From Bacillota bacterium (GTDB lineage Bacteria; Bacillota_E; Sulfobacillia; Sulfobacillales; Sulfobacillaceae), in assembly GCA_021802375.1 (NCBI GenBank), contig JAKAAL010000034.1:1-13252 (forward strand): a DNA stretch of 13,252 nucleotides. Direction: 5' to 3'. The notes beneath the pieces were generated by a model that worked only from the letters and a program-made list of their open reading frames with translations, had not been told where the DNA came from and did no database searches. This document shows, in pieces, positions 1 to 7,649 of the stretch. Made by a program: the position numbers and the translations under genes. Each line of letters opens with the position of its first letter. Position 1 is the stretch's first letter.

Positions 1-1
1 T

Positions 2-352
2 GATGCCATTATTGCGCAAGGAGGCAATAATCTCTCGGGGGGTCAAAAGCAACGCCTCTGCATTGCCCGGGCCATTGTGCGGCATCCGGAAATTTACATT
101 TTTGATGATAGCTTTTCCGCTCTAGATTATCGAACCGATAGTGACTTACGCGCCGCGTTAAAAAAAGAGTTGAAGGATGCTACTCTCCTCATTGTGGCAC
201 AGCGAGTCAGCACGGTGATGGATGCCGATCAGATCATTGTCTTGGAAGAAGGTCGTGTGGTTGGAGTGGGGACGCATTCGGAACTCCTTCAATCGTCGCC
301 GGTCTATAAAGAAATCGTGGCATCGCAGCTATCCCAGGAGGAAATCGCATGA
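2..352 (+). CDS. ABC exporter half-transporter, C-terminal part of nucleotide-binding domain (partial)
   Basis: This is the last 116 codons of an ATP-binding cassette protein whose membrane domain and Walker A lie before the window. It would power export of an unknown substrate together with the next gene. The signature motif LSGGQ is canonical (bases 32-46). The Walker B stretch reads [12 protein letters not shown], so the catalytic glutamate is replaced by aspartate (GAT at 107-109). The H-loop histidine is replaced by glutamine (AQR, CAG at 200-202). These changes are known from the degenerate subunit of heterodimeric exporters of the BmrC/LmrC/TM287 type. The stop codon overlaps the next start as ATGA (349-352), which suggests translational coupling. 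The family call is firm; the substrate cannot be read from sequence. Confidence 0.95.
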   Translation, partial: DAIIAQGGNNLSGGQKQRLCIARAIVRHPEIYIFDDSFSALDYRTDSDLRAALKKELKDATLLIVAQRVSTVMDADQIIVLEEGRVVGVGTHSELLQSSPVYKEIVASQLSQEEIA

Positions 353-2256
353 GTCAAAACGAGCGGTATGGGGGCAATCGGTCCGGGCCGCTCGATGGGC
401 GGGGTCCCGGAGGCTTTGGGGGGGCCGGGGGCTTTGGCATGCCCGTGCAAAAGGCCAAAAATGCTAAAGGAGCCTTTTTTCGTTTGCTTGGCTATTTTCG
501 ACCCCAAGCCCTTTGGCTTATCGTGGTCGCTGTCGCTGCAGTCGCGAGTACCATCTTCAGCATTATCAGCCCCAAGGTTCTAGGAAACATTACGACGGAT
601 ATTTTTCAAGGATATATTCAAAGTCTGCGGGGGGTGCCCGGTGGCGGAGTCAATTTCCCGCAGATCGTGCAGGCGTTGGCCTATCTGGCTGCGCTTTACG
701 TATTTAGCGCGATTTTTAGTTACATCCAGCAATACATCATGGCCGGGGTCGCGCAACGCACCATCTATGCGCTTAGGCGGCAGGTGATGGACAAACTAGG
801 GCGGTTGCCGATCAAGTACTTTGATACCCATCCCCACGGGGATGTTCTGAGCCGCTTTGTTAACGATTTTGACAATATTAGTTCGACGCTGCAACAAAGT
901 TTGACCCAAGCCGTCACCGCGATCATCACCTTTATCGGCGTTATTGTCATGATGCTGACCATAAGCCCCTTGATGACGCTGGTGATTGTGCTGACGCTCC
1001 CTCTTAGTTTCGTGGCCACTAGGGTCATAGCAAAGCGGTCTCAGACCTATTTTGGGCAACGCCAAAAAAGACTAGGGGAACTCAACGGTCATGTGGAAGA
1101 AATGTATACCGGGCATTCCATCGTCAAGGCGTTCGGTCGGGAACGGCAGTCGGTGGAGGCATTCAATTCAATAAATGAACGCCTTTATGAATCAAGCTGG
1201 AAGGCACAATTCGTGACGGGCATTATTATGCCGCTGATGAACGTGATTGGGAATCTAGGCTACGTGCTAGTCAGCGTTATCGGAGGCATCCTCGTGGCAC
1301 GTGGGAGCCTTCCTATCGGGGACATTCAGGCCTTCATTCAATACGCCCGCCAGTTTACGCAGCCCATTACGCAACTGGCCAGTATCTCTAACGTCATCCA
1401 ATCCACCCTGGCGTCGGCAGAGCGCGTGTTTGAGATTTTGGATGAGCCCGAAGAGATACAGGATGCCGAATCCCTCGACGAACTGCATCGGGTCTCGGGA
1501 TCAGTTCGATTTGACGGTGTGGACTTCCAATATCAAGCGGGAGAACCTCTCATTACCAGCATGAATATTGACGTGAAGGCGGGTGAAATGGTTGCGATCG
1601 TGGGACCCACGGGTGCTGGCAAGACCACTTTAGTGAACTTATTGATGCGGTTTTACGATGTCGATGCCGGGGCCATCACCGTGGACGGGGTGGATATCCG
1701 CCAGGTGCCGCGAAGCAGTCTACGACACAGCTTTGGCATGGTGCTACAGGACACCTGGCTGTTTCATGGGACTATTCGGGACAATATCGGATACGGCGGA
1801 CAGGATGTTAGCGAGGATAAGATCATTGCCGCCGCCAAGGCGGCCCGGGCTGATCACTTTATTCGGACCTTACCAGATGGCTACGATACCGTGCTGAATG
1901 AGGAGGCTTCGAATATTTCGCTAGGTCAGCGCCAACTCTTGACCATTGCCCGGGCGATCTTAGCCGACCCCGCAATTATGATCCTGGATGAGGCCACCAG
2001 TAGCGTGGATACCCGAACCGAAGTGCTGATTCAAGATGCCATGCACCATCTGATGCAAGGCCGCACCAGCTTTGTAATCGCGCACCGCCTGTCGACAATA
2101 CGGAACGCAGACCTAATTCTCGTGATGAATCACGGCCGCGTCATCGAACAGGGAACTCATCAAGCGCTGCTCGCCCAAAACGGGTTTTACCGGGATCTCT
2201 ATATGAGTCAGTTCGAGAAGGCAAAGGAACCTCGGGTTGCCTCATGGTCAGGCTAA
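349..2256 (+). CDS. Heterodimeric ABC exporter subunit, fused membrane and ATPase domains
   Basis: A 635-residue half-transporter of full length. A Gly-rich hydrophilic tail (about residues 8-31) precedes a six-helix membrane domain (first helix about 53-74, domain to about 345) and a nucleotide-binding domain (about 385-620). Walker A is GPTGAGKTT (419-427), Walker B is [10 protein letters not shown] (545-554) with the catalytic Glu at 548, and the H-loop His is 579. All of these are intact. The signature is ISLGQ (523-527) instead of LSGGQ. The partner upstream has the complementary defects, so the pair should have one competent and one non-hydrolysing ATP site, as known for BmrCD/LmrCD-type multidrug exporters. 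The start is the ATG inside the ATGA overlap, with AGGAGGAAATCGC in front. Drug or lipid export is inferred; the substrate is unknown. Confidence 0.95.
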   Translation: MSQNERYGGNRSGPLDGRGPGGFGGAGGFGMPVQKAKNAKGAFFRLLGYFRPQALWLIVVAVAAVASTIFSIISPKVLGNITTDIFQGYIQSLRGVPGGGVNFPQIVQALAYLAALYVFSAIFSYIQQYIMAGVAQRTIYALRRQVMDKLGRLPIKYFDTHPHGDVLSRFVNDFDNISSTLQQSLTQAVTAIITFIGVIVMMLTISPLMTLVIVLTLPLSFVATRVIAKRSQTYFGQRQKRLGELNGHVEEMYTGHSIVKAFGRERQSVEAFNSINERLYESSWKAQFVTGIIMPLMNVIGNLGYVLVSVIGGILVARGSLPIGDIQAFIQYARQFTQPITQLASISNVIQSTLASAERVFEILDEPEEIQDAESLDELHRVSGSVRFDGVDFQYQAGEPLITSMNIDVKAGEMVAIVGPTGAGKTTLVNLLMRFYDVDAGAITVDGVDIRQVPRSSLRHSFGMVLQDTWLFHGTIRDNIGYGGQDVSEDKIIAAAKAARADHFIRTLPDGYDTVLNEEASNISLGQRQLLTIARAILADPAIMILDEATSSVDTRTEVLIQDAMHHLMQGRTSFVIAHRLSTIRNADLILVMNHGRVIEQGTHQALLAQNGFYRDLYMSQFEKAKEPRVASWSG

Positions 2257-2486
2257 GCCCGTGCGATGCTGTTCCACCGCAAATCCACAATCAGGTTGGC
2301 GTCTAGCGTTCTCGAATAGAATCCCGGTCCGTTTCGGTCCCGGGCATTAGCAATCGGAGCCAGTTGCAGGGCAGAGCGTCCAACCACGAGCGTGGCGGTT
2401 GGATCCACGTGGAGGATTCGAAAGGACTTCTTAAAGTGGCGATCGGGTTGGCCTAATGGGCATAAGTAACTGGGCGCTGATGGTCG
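2253..2486 (-). pseudogene. Possible minus-strand gene remnant of unknown identity
   Basis: The minus strand is open for 77 codons and ends in TAG at 2253-2255, overlapping the stop of the ABC gene. The frame has no ATG; the only usual start is a GTG about 50 codons before the end. The translation looks protein-like, with segments such as DPTATLVVGRSALQLAP and SRTLDANLIVDLRW, and is not low-complexity. I do not recognise a family. An in-frame TAA at 2487-2489 closes the upstream side. It may be the 3' end of a decayed gene, or a chance open frame. Confidence 0.3.
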
Positions 2487-2838
2487 TTAAGAGCAGGCGA
2501 CGCTTGGGGTCATGACGAGATGGGCTGCGATCAGACGACTATCTTCTTCGGTCTGACCCGTAGGCGAAGATCGAGGGCGCCCGGGGAATGCGAAATGACC
2601 GCGATGGCACTCGAAAAAAGTGTGGCATATCGTTCTGCGCTAAAAATCCGTCATCTGACAAAAAAGTCCCAATACAGAACGCGCAACCTTCGCCGCATTC
2701 TGTTTGTGGTTCAATTTTAGGTTGTCGCTAAAATCCGATGTTTTGGATGACATTTCCGCGTCTTAGCAGGAAAATTCCTCTTGCGTCGGGAATAGGTTAG
2801 TCAGTGATGTTTAGCTATTCGAGACAGGAGGGATTTAT
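2487..2838. other. Intergenic region upstream of pepC
   Basis: I see no convincing gene here. An open plus-strand frame at 2520-2720 has an Arg-rich composition and no ribosome binding site, so I left it out. There is an imperfect direct repeat: CGCTAAAAATCCG at 2638-2650 and CGCTAAAATCCG at 2726-2737. There is also a short palindrome, AGGAAAATTCCT, at 2768-2779. The pepC promoter should lie here. TTGTGG followed by TAAAAT about 19 bases later, near 2705-2735, is a weak candidate. Confidence 0.5.
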
Positions 2839-2841
2839 TTG
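2826..2841 (+). promoter_or_regulatory. Ribosome binding site with TTG start of pepC
   Basis: AGGAGGGA (2826-2833) lies five bases before TTG (2839-2841). No ATG or GTG sits at a comparable position, and the reading from this TTG covers the full aminopeptidase C length. Confidence 0.85.
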
Positions 2842-4188
2842 GCAACCACGTTAAGCGAGGCAAACGCCATCTCAGAAGAGGCGTTAGCGCGCTATCAAGC
2901 TCAATTCCGCGAAAAGCCCGAACATCGGGTGGTGATGAATGCTATCCTTAAGAATGGGATTGGGGCGGTAGCATTGGATCACGAGGCCGCAAATCGGATG
3001 ACCCACACCTTTTCGCACGAAATTGAGACGGGCCCGATTACCAACCAAAAGCAAAGCGGAAGGTGTTGGCTCTTTGCTGGCCTTAATGTGCTCCGTGTCG
3101 ATATTGCCCGGAAGATCGATCTTAAGGAATTTCAGTTATCCCAGAGCTACATGATGTTTTGGGATAAATTGGAGAAAGCGAACTACTTCCTGGAGAGTAT
3201 CTTAGAGACGGCCTCGGAGCCGTCCAGCGGCCGGCTTGTCGCTTGGCTATTGTCGGGACCTTTGCAAGATGGGGGCCAGTGGGACATGTTTGTGAATCTG
3301 GTCAACAAATATGGTGTGGTTCCGCAAACCGTGATGCCTGAATCCTTTCATTCTAGTCAGTCCATGATGATGAATCGAATTTTGACAAGTAAACTCCGCG
3401 AAGATGCTGCACGCCTTCGGCAGTCGCATGCGTCAGGGCGCCCCCTCGCTGCGCTGCGGGGTGACAAAGAGATGATGATGGCGGAGTTCTATCAAATGCT
3501 CTGTCATTTTTTAGGGGAGCCACCTGAAGCGTTCGACTTCGAGTATCGAGACGAGAAAAACGAGTATCATGCGGAAAGAAATCTGACCCCCAAGACTTTT
3601 TATGCTCGATTTGTGGACCGGAACCTTGAGGATTACGTCAGTGTCATTAATGCCCCTACTGCAGATAAACCATTTAATCACACGTATACGGTGCAATATC
3701 TAGGCAACGTGGTGGGTGGTCGCGATGTCCTTTACTTGAACGTGGACGTCAAGATCCTCCGCGATCTGGCGGTAGCGCAGATAAAGGACAACGAACCGGT
3801 GTGGTTTGGTTGCGATGTCGGCAAGATGATGGATCGGGATCGGGGAAGTTTAGATCCCGAACAGTATGCTTTTGCCGCCGCTTTAGACGTCGATCTCGAG
3901 ATGAGTAAAGCCAATCGCCTCGACTATGGGGACAGCTTAATGACCCACGCGATGGTATTTATGGGTGTCAATCTGGTCAATGGCGAGCCCAACCGGTGGA
4001 AGGTCGAAAACAGCTGGGGGACGGAGACCGGCAACAAGGGGTATTACGTGATGAGCCAGAAGTGGTTTGATGAATACATGTACCAGGTCGTCGTGCATAA
4101 GAAGTACCTGCCTGACCATTTGCTAGAGGCCCTGACCGAAACTCCCAAGCAACTCGATCCATGGGATCCCATGGGCTCCTTGGCCTAG
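2839..4188 (+). CDS. pepC: Aminopeptidase C / bleomycin hydrolase family cysteine peptidase (C1B)
   Basis: A cytosolic papain-fold cysteine aminopeptidase that removes N-terminal residues from peptides; family members form hexamers. The 449 residues match the usual length of about 440-450. All catalytic positions are visible. The oxyanion-hole Gln is 70 and the nucleophile Cys is 76, within NQKQSGRCWLFAGLN. The His is 370 in THAMVFMGV and the Asn is 391 in VENSWG. No signal peptide is seen, which fits a cytoplasmic enzyme. The C-terminal tail, which in the family closes the active site, ends LDPWDPMGSLA. It is a single gene with its own upstream region and a strong terminator directly after it. 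The likely role is peptide recycling; bleomycin inactivation is only a side activity of the family. Confidence 0.96.
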   Translation: MATTLSEANAISEEALARYQAQFREKPEHRVVMNAILKNGIGAVALDHEAANRMTHTFSHEIETGPITNQKQSGRCWLFAGLNVLRVDIARKIDLKEFQLSQSYMMFWDKLEKANYFLESILETASEPSSGRLVAWLLSGPLQDGGQWDMFVNLVNKYGVVPQTVMPESFHSSQSMMMNRILTSKLREDAARLRQSHASGRPLAALRGDKEMMMAEFYQMLCHFLGEPPEAFDFEYRDEKNEYHAERNLTPKTFYARFVDRNLEDYVSVINAPTADKPFNHTYTVQYLGNVVGGRDVLYLNVDVKILRDLAVAQIKDNEPVWFGCDVGKMMDRDRGSLDPEQYAFAAALDVDLEMSKANRLDYGDSLMTHAMVFMGVNLVNGEPNRWKVENSWGTETGNKGYYVMSQKWFDEYMYQVVVHKKYLPDHLLEALTETPKQLDPWDPMGSLA

Positions 4189-4194
4189 GGCCAC

Positions 4195-4226
4195 GAATCA
4201 AGGCCGTCGTCAGACGGCCTTGATTC
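4195..4226. terminator. Bidirectional intrinsic terminator between pepC and the quinone oxidoreductase gene
   Basis: A perfect 14-bp stem, GAATCAAGGCCGTC (4195-4208) against GACGGCCTTGATTC (4213-4226), has the four-base loop GTCA. It sits seven bases after the pepC stop and between two convergent genes, so it can end transcription from both sides. The following sequence on the plus strand (TAATCTTCGTC) has only a weak T tract, so termination may rely mainly on the stem. Confidence 0.85.
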
Positions 4227-4273
4227 TAATCTTCGTCACTGCATGCGACTGCCCGACTCGGGGACCTTGCCGA

Positions 4274-5215
4274 TTACCGCGAGATGTCCAGCAAAATTTT
4301 GCCAGTGCTAGCGCGGCTCTCGATCCATTGGTGGGATAACGCCGCCTGTTCCAATGGATATTTGCGCCCGATTTGCATGGTGAGTTGTCCCGTTATGACA
4401 TAGTTCAAGACCGCTTCGGCCACTGGTTTTAGCAGTTGCGGCCGAGTCGCGCGAACGGTCCCGAGGCTAAAGCCCAGCACCGAACGGCATGTGGCATGGA
4501 GATCGCTCACACGAATTTTACCTACCTGCCCACTGGCGCTCCCAAAATGAACGAGACGGCCGAACGGTGCTAAGACCTCCATACTCCGTTCGGATACGGT
4601 GCCTCCCACGGAGTCAAGGATCAGGTCGACCCCGTGGCCTTGTGTCAGGTCGTGAATTTCTTGGACAAAATCTCGTTCTCGGTAGTTAATGACGTGATCG
4701 GCTCCAGCTGCTTGCGCTGCAGATCGCTTAGCATCGTCACTGACCGTGCCGTAGATTGTAGAGGCGCCTAAAATACGGGCCAGTTGAATGGCTGTGGTAC
4801 CCACGCCCCCGGCGGCCGCATGGATGAGGACCTTTTCTCCGGATTGGAGCCTTCCGACGTCGTGAAGGAGCTTATAGGAGGTGAACCCCACCGTCGGAAG
4901 CGCGGCCGCCGTGTCCCATTCCATGTTGTGGGGAATTGGGAACACCAGTTCACGAGAGGCGGTGACATATTCCGCATACGAGCCCCCATCGGGAAATGCC
5001 ACGACAAAGCTTCCTATCGCGATGTCCCGAACCTCGGATCCTACAGCAGTAACAACGCCGGCCGCATCCAGCCCTGGAATGAAGGGGGGGTGTCCGGCGC
5101 CGTGGTAGCGTCCCTGGCGTGCCTTAACGTCGGCGAAATTGACGCTGCTCCTTACCACGCGAATCAGGACCTGGTTCGGTGTGGGCAGAGGCTTAGGCAG
5201 ATCCACGAGGCGCAA
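4274..5215 (-). CDS. Zinc-independent quinone oxidoreductase, MDR/zeta-crystallin family
   Basis: A soluble NADPH-dependent medium-chain reductase, expected to reduce quinones or enones. An N-terminal GroES-like domain contains PGLDAAGVVTAVGS. A Rossmann domain carries HAAAGGVGTTAIQLAR (about residues 132-147), the usual NADPH motif of this family. The structural zinc cysteine cluster of alcohol dehydrogenases is absent. The first legal start is TTG at 5215, with GGAGG ten bases before it. That choice omits the first beta strand. The frame continues upstream as RAVVVSEFGGPEV, which is the family N-terminus, and reaches ACG at 5255-5257 before any stop; the full form would be 327 residues, the normal family length. 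The true start is therefore uncertain. The physiological substrate is unknown. Confidence 0.9.
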   Translation of the reverse strand: MRLVDLPKPLPTPNQVLIRVVRSSVNFADVKARQGRYHGAGHPPFIPGLDAAGVVTAVGSEVRDIAIGSFVVAFPDGGSYAEYVTASRELVFPIPHNMEWDTAAALPTVGFTSYKLLHDVGRLQSGEKVLIHAAAGGVGTTAIQLARILGASTIYGTVSDDAKRSAAQAAGADHVINYRERDFVQEIHDLTQGHGVDLILDSVGGTVSERSMEVLAPFGRLVHFGSASGQVGKIRVSDLHATCRSVLGFSLGTVRATRPQLLKPVAEAVLNYVITGQLTMQIGRKYPLEQAALSHQWIESRASTGKILLDISR

Positions 5216-5289
5216 GACCTCTGGGCCTCCAAACTCGCTTACGACAACTGCTCTCGTTGAAAAAACCCCCCGTTCGATCCGTTTGCGTC

Positions 5290-5318
5290 ATCGTATCGGA
5301 TCCGGGCTGAAATCTCAA
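5290..5318 (-). promoter_or_regulatory. Candidate sigma-A promoter of the quinone oxidoreductase gene
   Basis: On the minus strand, TTGAGA (5313-5318) is followed by a 17-base spacer and TACGAT (5290-5295). Transcription would begin near 5283. That leaves about 25 bases before the ACG at 5257, or about 68 before the TTG at 5215. Matches to consensus are 5/6 and 4/6. This is by eye only. Confidence 0.4.
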
Positions 5319-5441
5319 TCAAAAACGTCTCGACTGCCGATGCTCATAACCACGCCGAGTCGTATGCCCAATCCACCGGGTTAGGAATTGATTTCGGGCC
5401 AAAATGGTTACGAGCATCCGAAGCTTCTTGATGCGCGGTGG

Positions 5442-6779
5442 TCACTCACCCGCGCTATACACATGATATTGCGCGATGACGTCAATCAGTTCATGTCGGT
5501 TGCTAGTGTCTGTTTTCCGATAGATATTCCGTAAATGGGTCTTTAGGGTATTTATCGAAATGTAGAGTGTGCCCAGGATGTCTTGGTTATTGGACCCGGC
5601 CAGCAGAAGATCCACGATTTTTCGTTCTTGTTGGGTGAGTTTAGCCTCCACGTAAAAACTTTCGGGATGAAGGGTGGGGCCTAAGACCCTTTTGTCGGTG
5701 CGGGTGGTCGTCGCGGCCCGTACGCTCGCGAACGGTAGCAACAGCGCCAAGCCCAAAACCGACGCGGCGACGAGCCATCCGGGAGCCATCTGCGGAATCC
5801 GGGAGACGAGCACCCATGGTGTACTGATCGCCATGGTGATAATGCCTAAACCAACGCCTAGTACTCGGGGTCCGTGGCGAAGAAATCCGAACAAAATGGA
5901 AAGCCACCAGAGTACGAGCACCCACGCTCCAATCGAAAGAATGGCTAAGAGATACCCAATGTCCATCCCATGGGGAACTTCGATGCGACAAAGCAAGGCC
6001 GCCACTACCGTGGAACACCCCGTGTATACCAGCCATCTGGTGTTTTTGCGGAGTACTAAGGGAATCGCTGCTGTCGCCCCGATAAAGGCGAGAGACCACG
6101 AAACACCACCGATGAGGCTAGAATGTGCGGAGAGCACGCCGTGAACCGCGTCTTGAACCGTCGTGGCTAGGCCCATACCCAGAACGAAGAATATGCCGAA
6201 ACCGAGTCCCAAGAGTTTTTTCGGAATCTTGATGTCCGAGGAAAATTTCTTACTAGGTAGTCCATTGGGAACCCGCAGGTATACCATGGTCATGAATAGA
6301 AGCCCGACTGCGGAACTCCCTAGCATACCCACCCACTGGGAGCCTAGGCCGAGTATCAAGGCCACAGCAAGACTACCTAACCAGGCCAGGACGAACATGT
6401 GGCGTCGGGATCCGGACATCGTTGGGATTCGTCTGAACCAATCGTAGAGTATGGGATAAGCCGCCACAATAAGAGCCACGAGGCTCACCTCACGAGGCAG
6501 CACGATGATAGCCACGGTGCCGAGCACCGAGGATACTAAGGCGATCATTTTGATTGCGGGACCAGAGTAGTCTCGAAACTTGCTGGTTTTGAGTGACCAG
6601 GCCGAACCGATGAAGCCGAGGCCCAGGGTTGGCAAAATTACCGTGTAGGTCCGCATTGCGGCAAGAGTGGGGGGATTCACCACGTGCCATAATAAAAACT
6701 CAAGCCATCCGCCGGTCAATATGGATAACCCGACCAGCCAGCGAGTCGCGTCGGCTTTATTGTGAAAGGCGTGCAACAT
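5442..6779 (-). CDS. Membrane-anchored LuxR-family transcriptional regulator with 12-TM sensor domain
   Basis: A 445-residue protein. About 360 hydrophobic residues form roughly twelve predicted membrane helices, for example near the start (WLVGLSILTGGWLEFLLW) and near the end (GWLVAASVLGLALLLPFASV). A short cytoplasmic linker leads to a LuxR/GerE helix-turn-helix at about 381-445 (LTQQERKIVDLLLAGSNNQD, then NTLKTHLRNIYRK). There is no receiver or ATPase domain, so it looks like a one-component membrane regulator whose helices sense a ligand or membrane state. Proteins of this MFS-like-plus-LuxR layout are known, notably in Coriobacteriia-type Actinobacteria. The ATG start has GGAGG nine bases upstream. 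The gene is divergent from the response-regulator gene, separated by 131 bp. The ligand and targets are unknown; the nearby polysaccharide genes are a possible target by context only. Confidence 0.88.
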   Translation of the reverse strand: MLHAFHNKADATRWLVGLSILTGGWLEFLLWHVVNPPTLAAMRTYTVILPTLGLGFIGSAWSLKTSKFRDYSGPAIKMIALVSSVLGTVAIIVLPREVSLVALIVAAYPILYDWFRRIPTMSGSRRHMFVLAWLGSLAVALILGLGSQWVGMLGSSAVGLLFMTMVYLRVPNGLPSKKFSSDIKIPKKLLGLGFGIFFVLGMGLATTVQDAVHGVLSAHSSLIGGVSWSLAFIGATAAIPLVLRKNTRWLVYTGCSTVVAALLCRIEVPHGMDIGYLLAILSIGAWVLVLWWLSILFGFLRHGPRVLGVGLGIITMAISTPWVLVSRIPQMAPGWLVAASVLGLALLLPFASVRAATTTRTDKRVLGPTLHPESFYVEAKLTQQERKIVDLLLAGSNNQDILGTLYISINTLKTHLRNIYRKTDTSNRHELIDVIAQYHVYSAGE

Positions 6780-6910
6780 ACATCATTTCCTCCATTCATA
6801 GATACGTGGTATATTATGGTAAAATTAAATAGGATCCGGAGCGGGGTGAGGAGGGGGCTACCCCCCCAAACTTGTCGGGAGTTACATCGGTCTTAAAGGG
6901 GTGAAATTTA
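6780..6910. promoter_or_regulatory. Divergent promoter region between the LuxR membrane regulator and the response regulator
   Basis: An AT-rich block (about 6800-6832) must hold the promoters for both divergent genes. On the plus strand, TGGTAAAAT near 6816-6824 fits an extended -10 element (TGn plus TAAAAT), with no good -35. On the minus strand, TAATAT in the same block is a -10 candidate. Downstream, in the leader of the plus-strand gene, GGGGG (6853-6857), CTA and a run of seven C (6861-6867) can form a short GC hairpin. A ribosome binding site, AAAGGGG, lies near 6895-6901. Confidence 0.4.
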
Positions 6911-7576
6911 GTGAAGGTGGAGCGGCGATTGCGGATTGTGCTAGTCGAGGATGAGCCTCTGTTCCGGGATCTCTTGGCCTCTACGTTGAGGCAACAAGCG
7001 GGGCTAGAGGTCGTCGGAATATTTTCCAATGGGCGCGACGCGATGTTGTCCATGAAAGACCTAAATCCGGATGTGGTGGTGCTAGACATCGACTTGGGAG
7101 CAGGAGACACGGGATTTGAGGTAGGATTACGGGCGCGGCAAGTTATTCCGGAAGTTGGCGTTGTGCTCTTATCAAATTACGATGAGCCCGGTATTTTAGC
7201 GGCGATCCCCGCCAAAGAAGCGTACGGATGGTCTTATCTATTGAAAAAGTCGGTAGCCAGCTTAGACTCGCTGCTTCGTGCCATAGAGGGTTCCGCTTGT
7301 GGACTGATGGTGATCGATCCGCATTTGCTGCGTGCCTTTAGGCCTGGTCACAATGAGCCACTGGACCGCCTGACTCCGAGACAACGCGAGGTACTCTCGT
7401 TGATTGCCATGGGTTTTTCGAATCACTCGATAGCCCAAAAACTGACGATCACCGAAAAGTCGGTAGAAAATCAGATTTCCTTGATCTATCAAAACCTCGG
7501 CCTCCAATCGGCAGACCCCGGTATCCATCCACGGGTTACAGCCGCCTTTCGGTACGCCAACGCGGTTCGGCGTTGA
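6911..7576 (+). CDS. NarL/FixJ-type response regulator (REC plus LuxR helix-turn-helix)
   Basis: A 221-residue cytosolic regulator. The receiver domain spans about 7-130: acidic pocket E13/D14, phosphoacceptor Asp59 in VVVLDIDL, switch Ser88 in VVLLSNYD, and the conserved Lys near 112-113. The LuxR-type DNA-binding domain spans about 151-201 (LTPRQREVLSLIAMGFSNHS, then TEKSVENQISLIYQNL). Start is GTG with AAAGGGG in front. No histidine kinase gene is adjacent, so within this window it is an orphan. It is divergent from the 12-TM LuxR regulator and lies just before the convergent end of the polysaccharide kinase gene. The phosphodonor and target promoters are unknown. Confidence 0.93.
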   Translation: MKVERRLRIVLVEDEPLFRDLLASTLRQQAGLEVVGIFSNGRDAMLSMKDLNPDVVVLDIDLGAGDTGFEVGLRARQVIPEVGVVLLSNYDEPGILAAIPAKEAYGWSYLLKKSVASLDSLLRAIEGSACGLMVIDPHLLRAFRPGHNEPLDRLTPRQREVLSLIAMGFSNHSIAQKLTITEKSVENQISLIYQNLGLQSADPGIHPRVTAAFRYANAVRR

Positions 7577-7649
7577 CGGGTTCGTCTATAGGTGCCCCCG
7601 GGCAAGCGCAAACCGCTTCCGATCGACTCCACCCTTACTTACCCACAAC

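Noticed and set aside
2520..2720. Plus-strand 66-codon open frame as a gene
   Set aside because: No ribosome binding site, no recognisable motif, and an Arg-rich composition typical of chance frames.
5641..6447. Several open frames on both strands within the 12-TM regulator gene
   Set aside because: They are shadows of the membrane protein gene; their translations are Pro/Arg/His-rich and show no domain.
7577..7649. Terminator between the convergent response-regulator and kinase genes
   Set aside because: Only very short stems are visible (TGCC/GGCA and AGCG/CGCT) and no T tract, so I could not support one.
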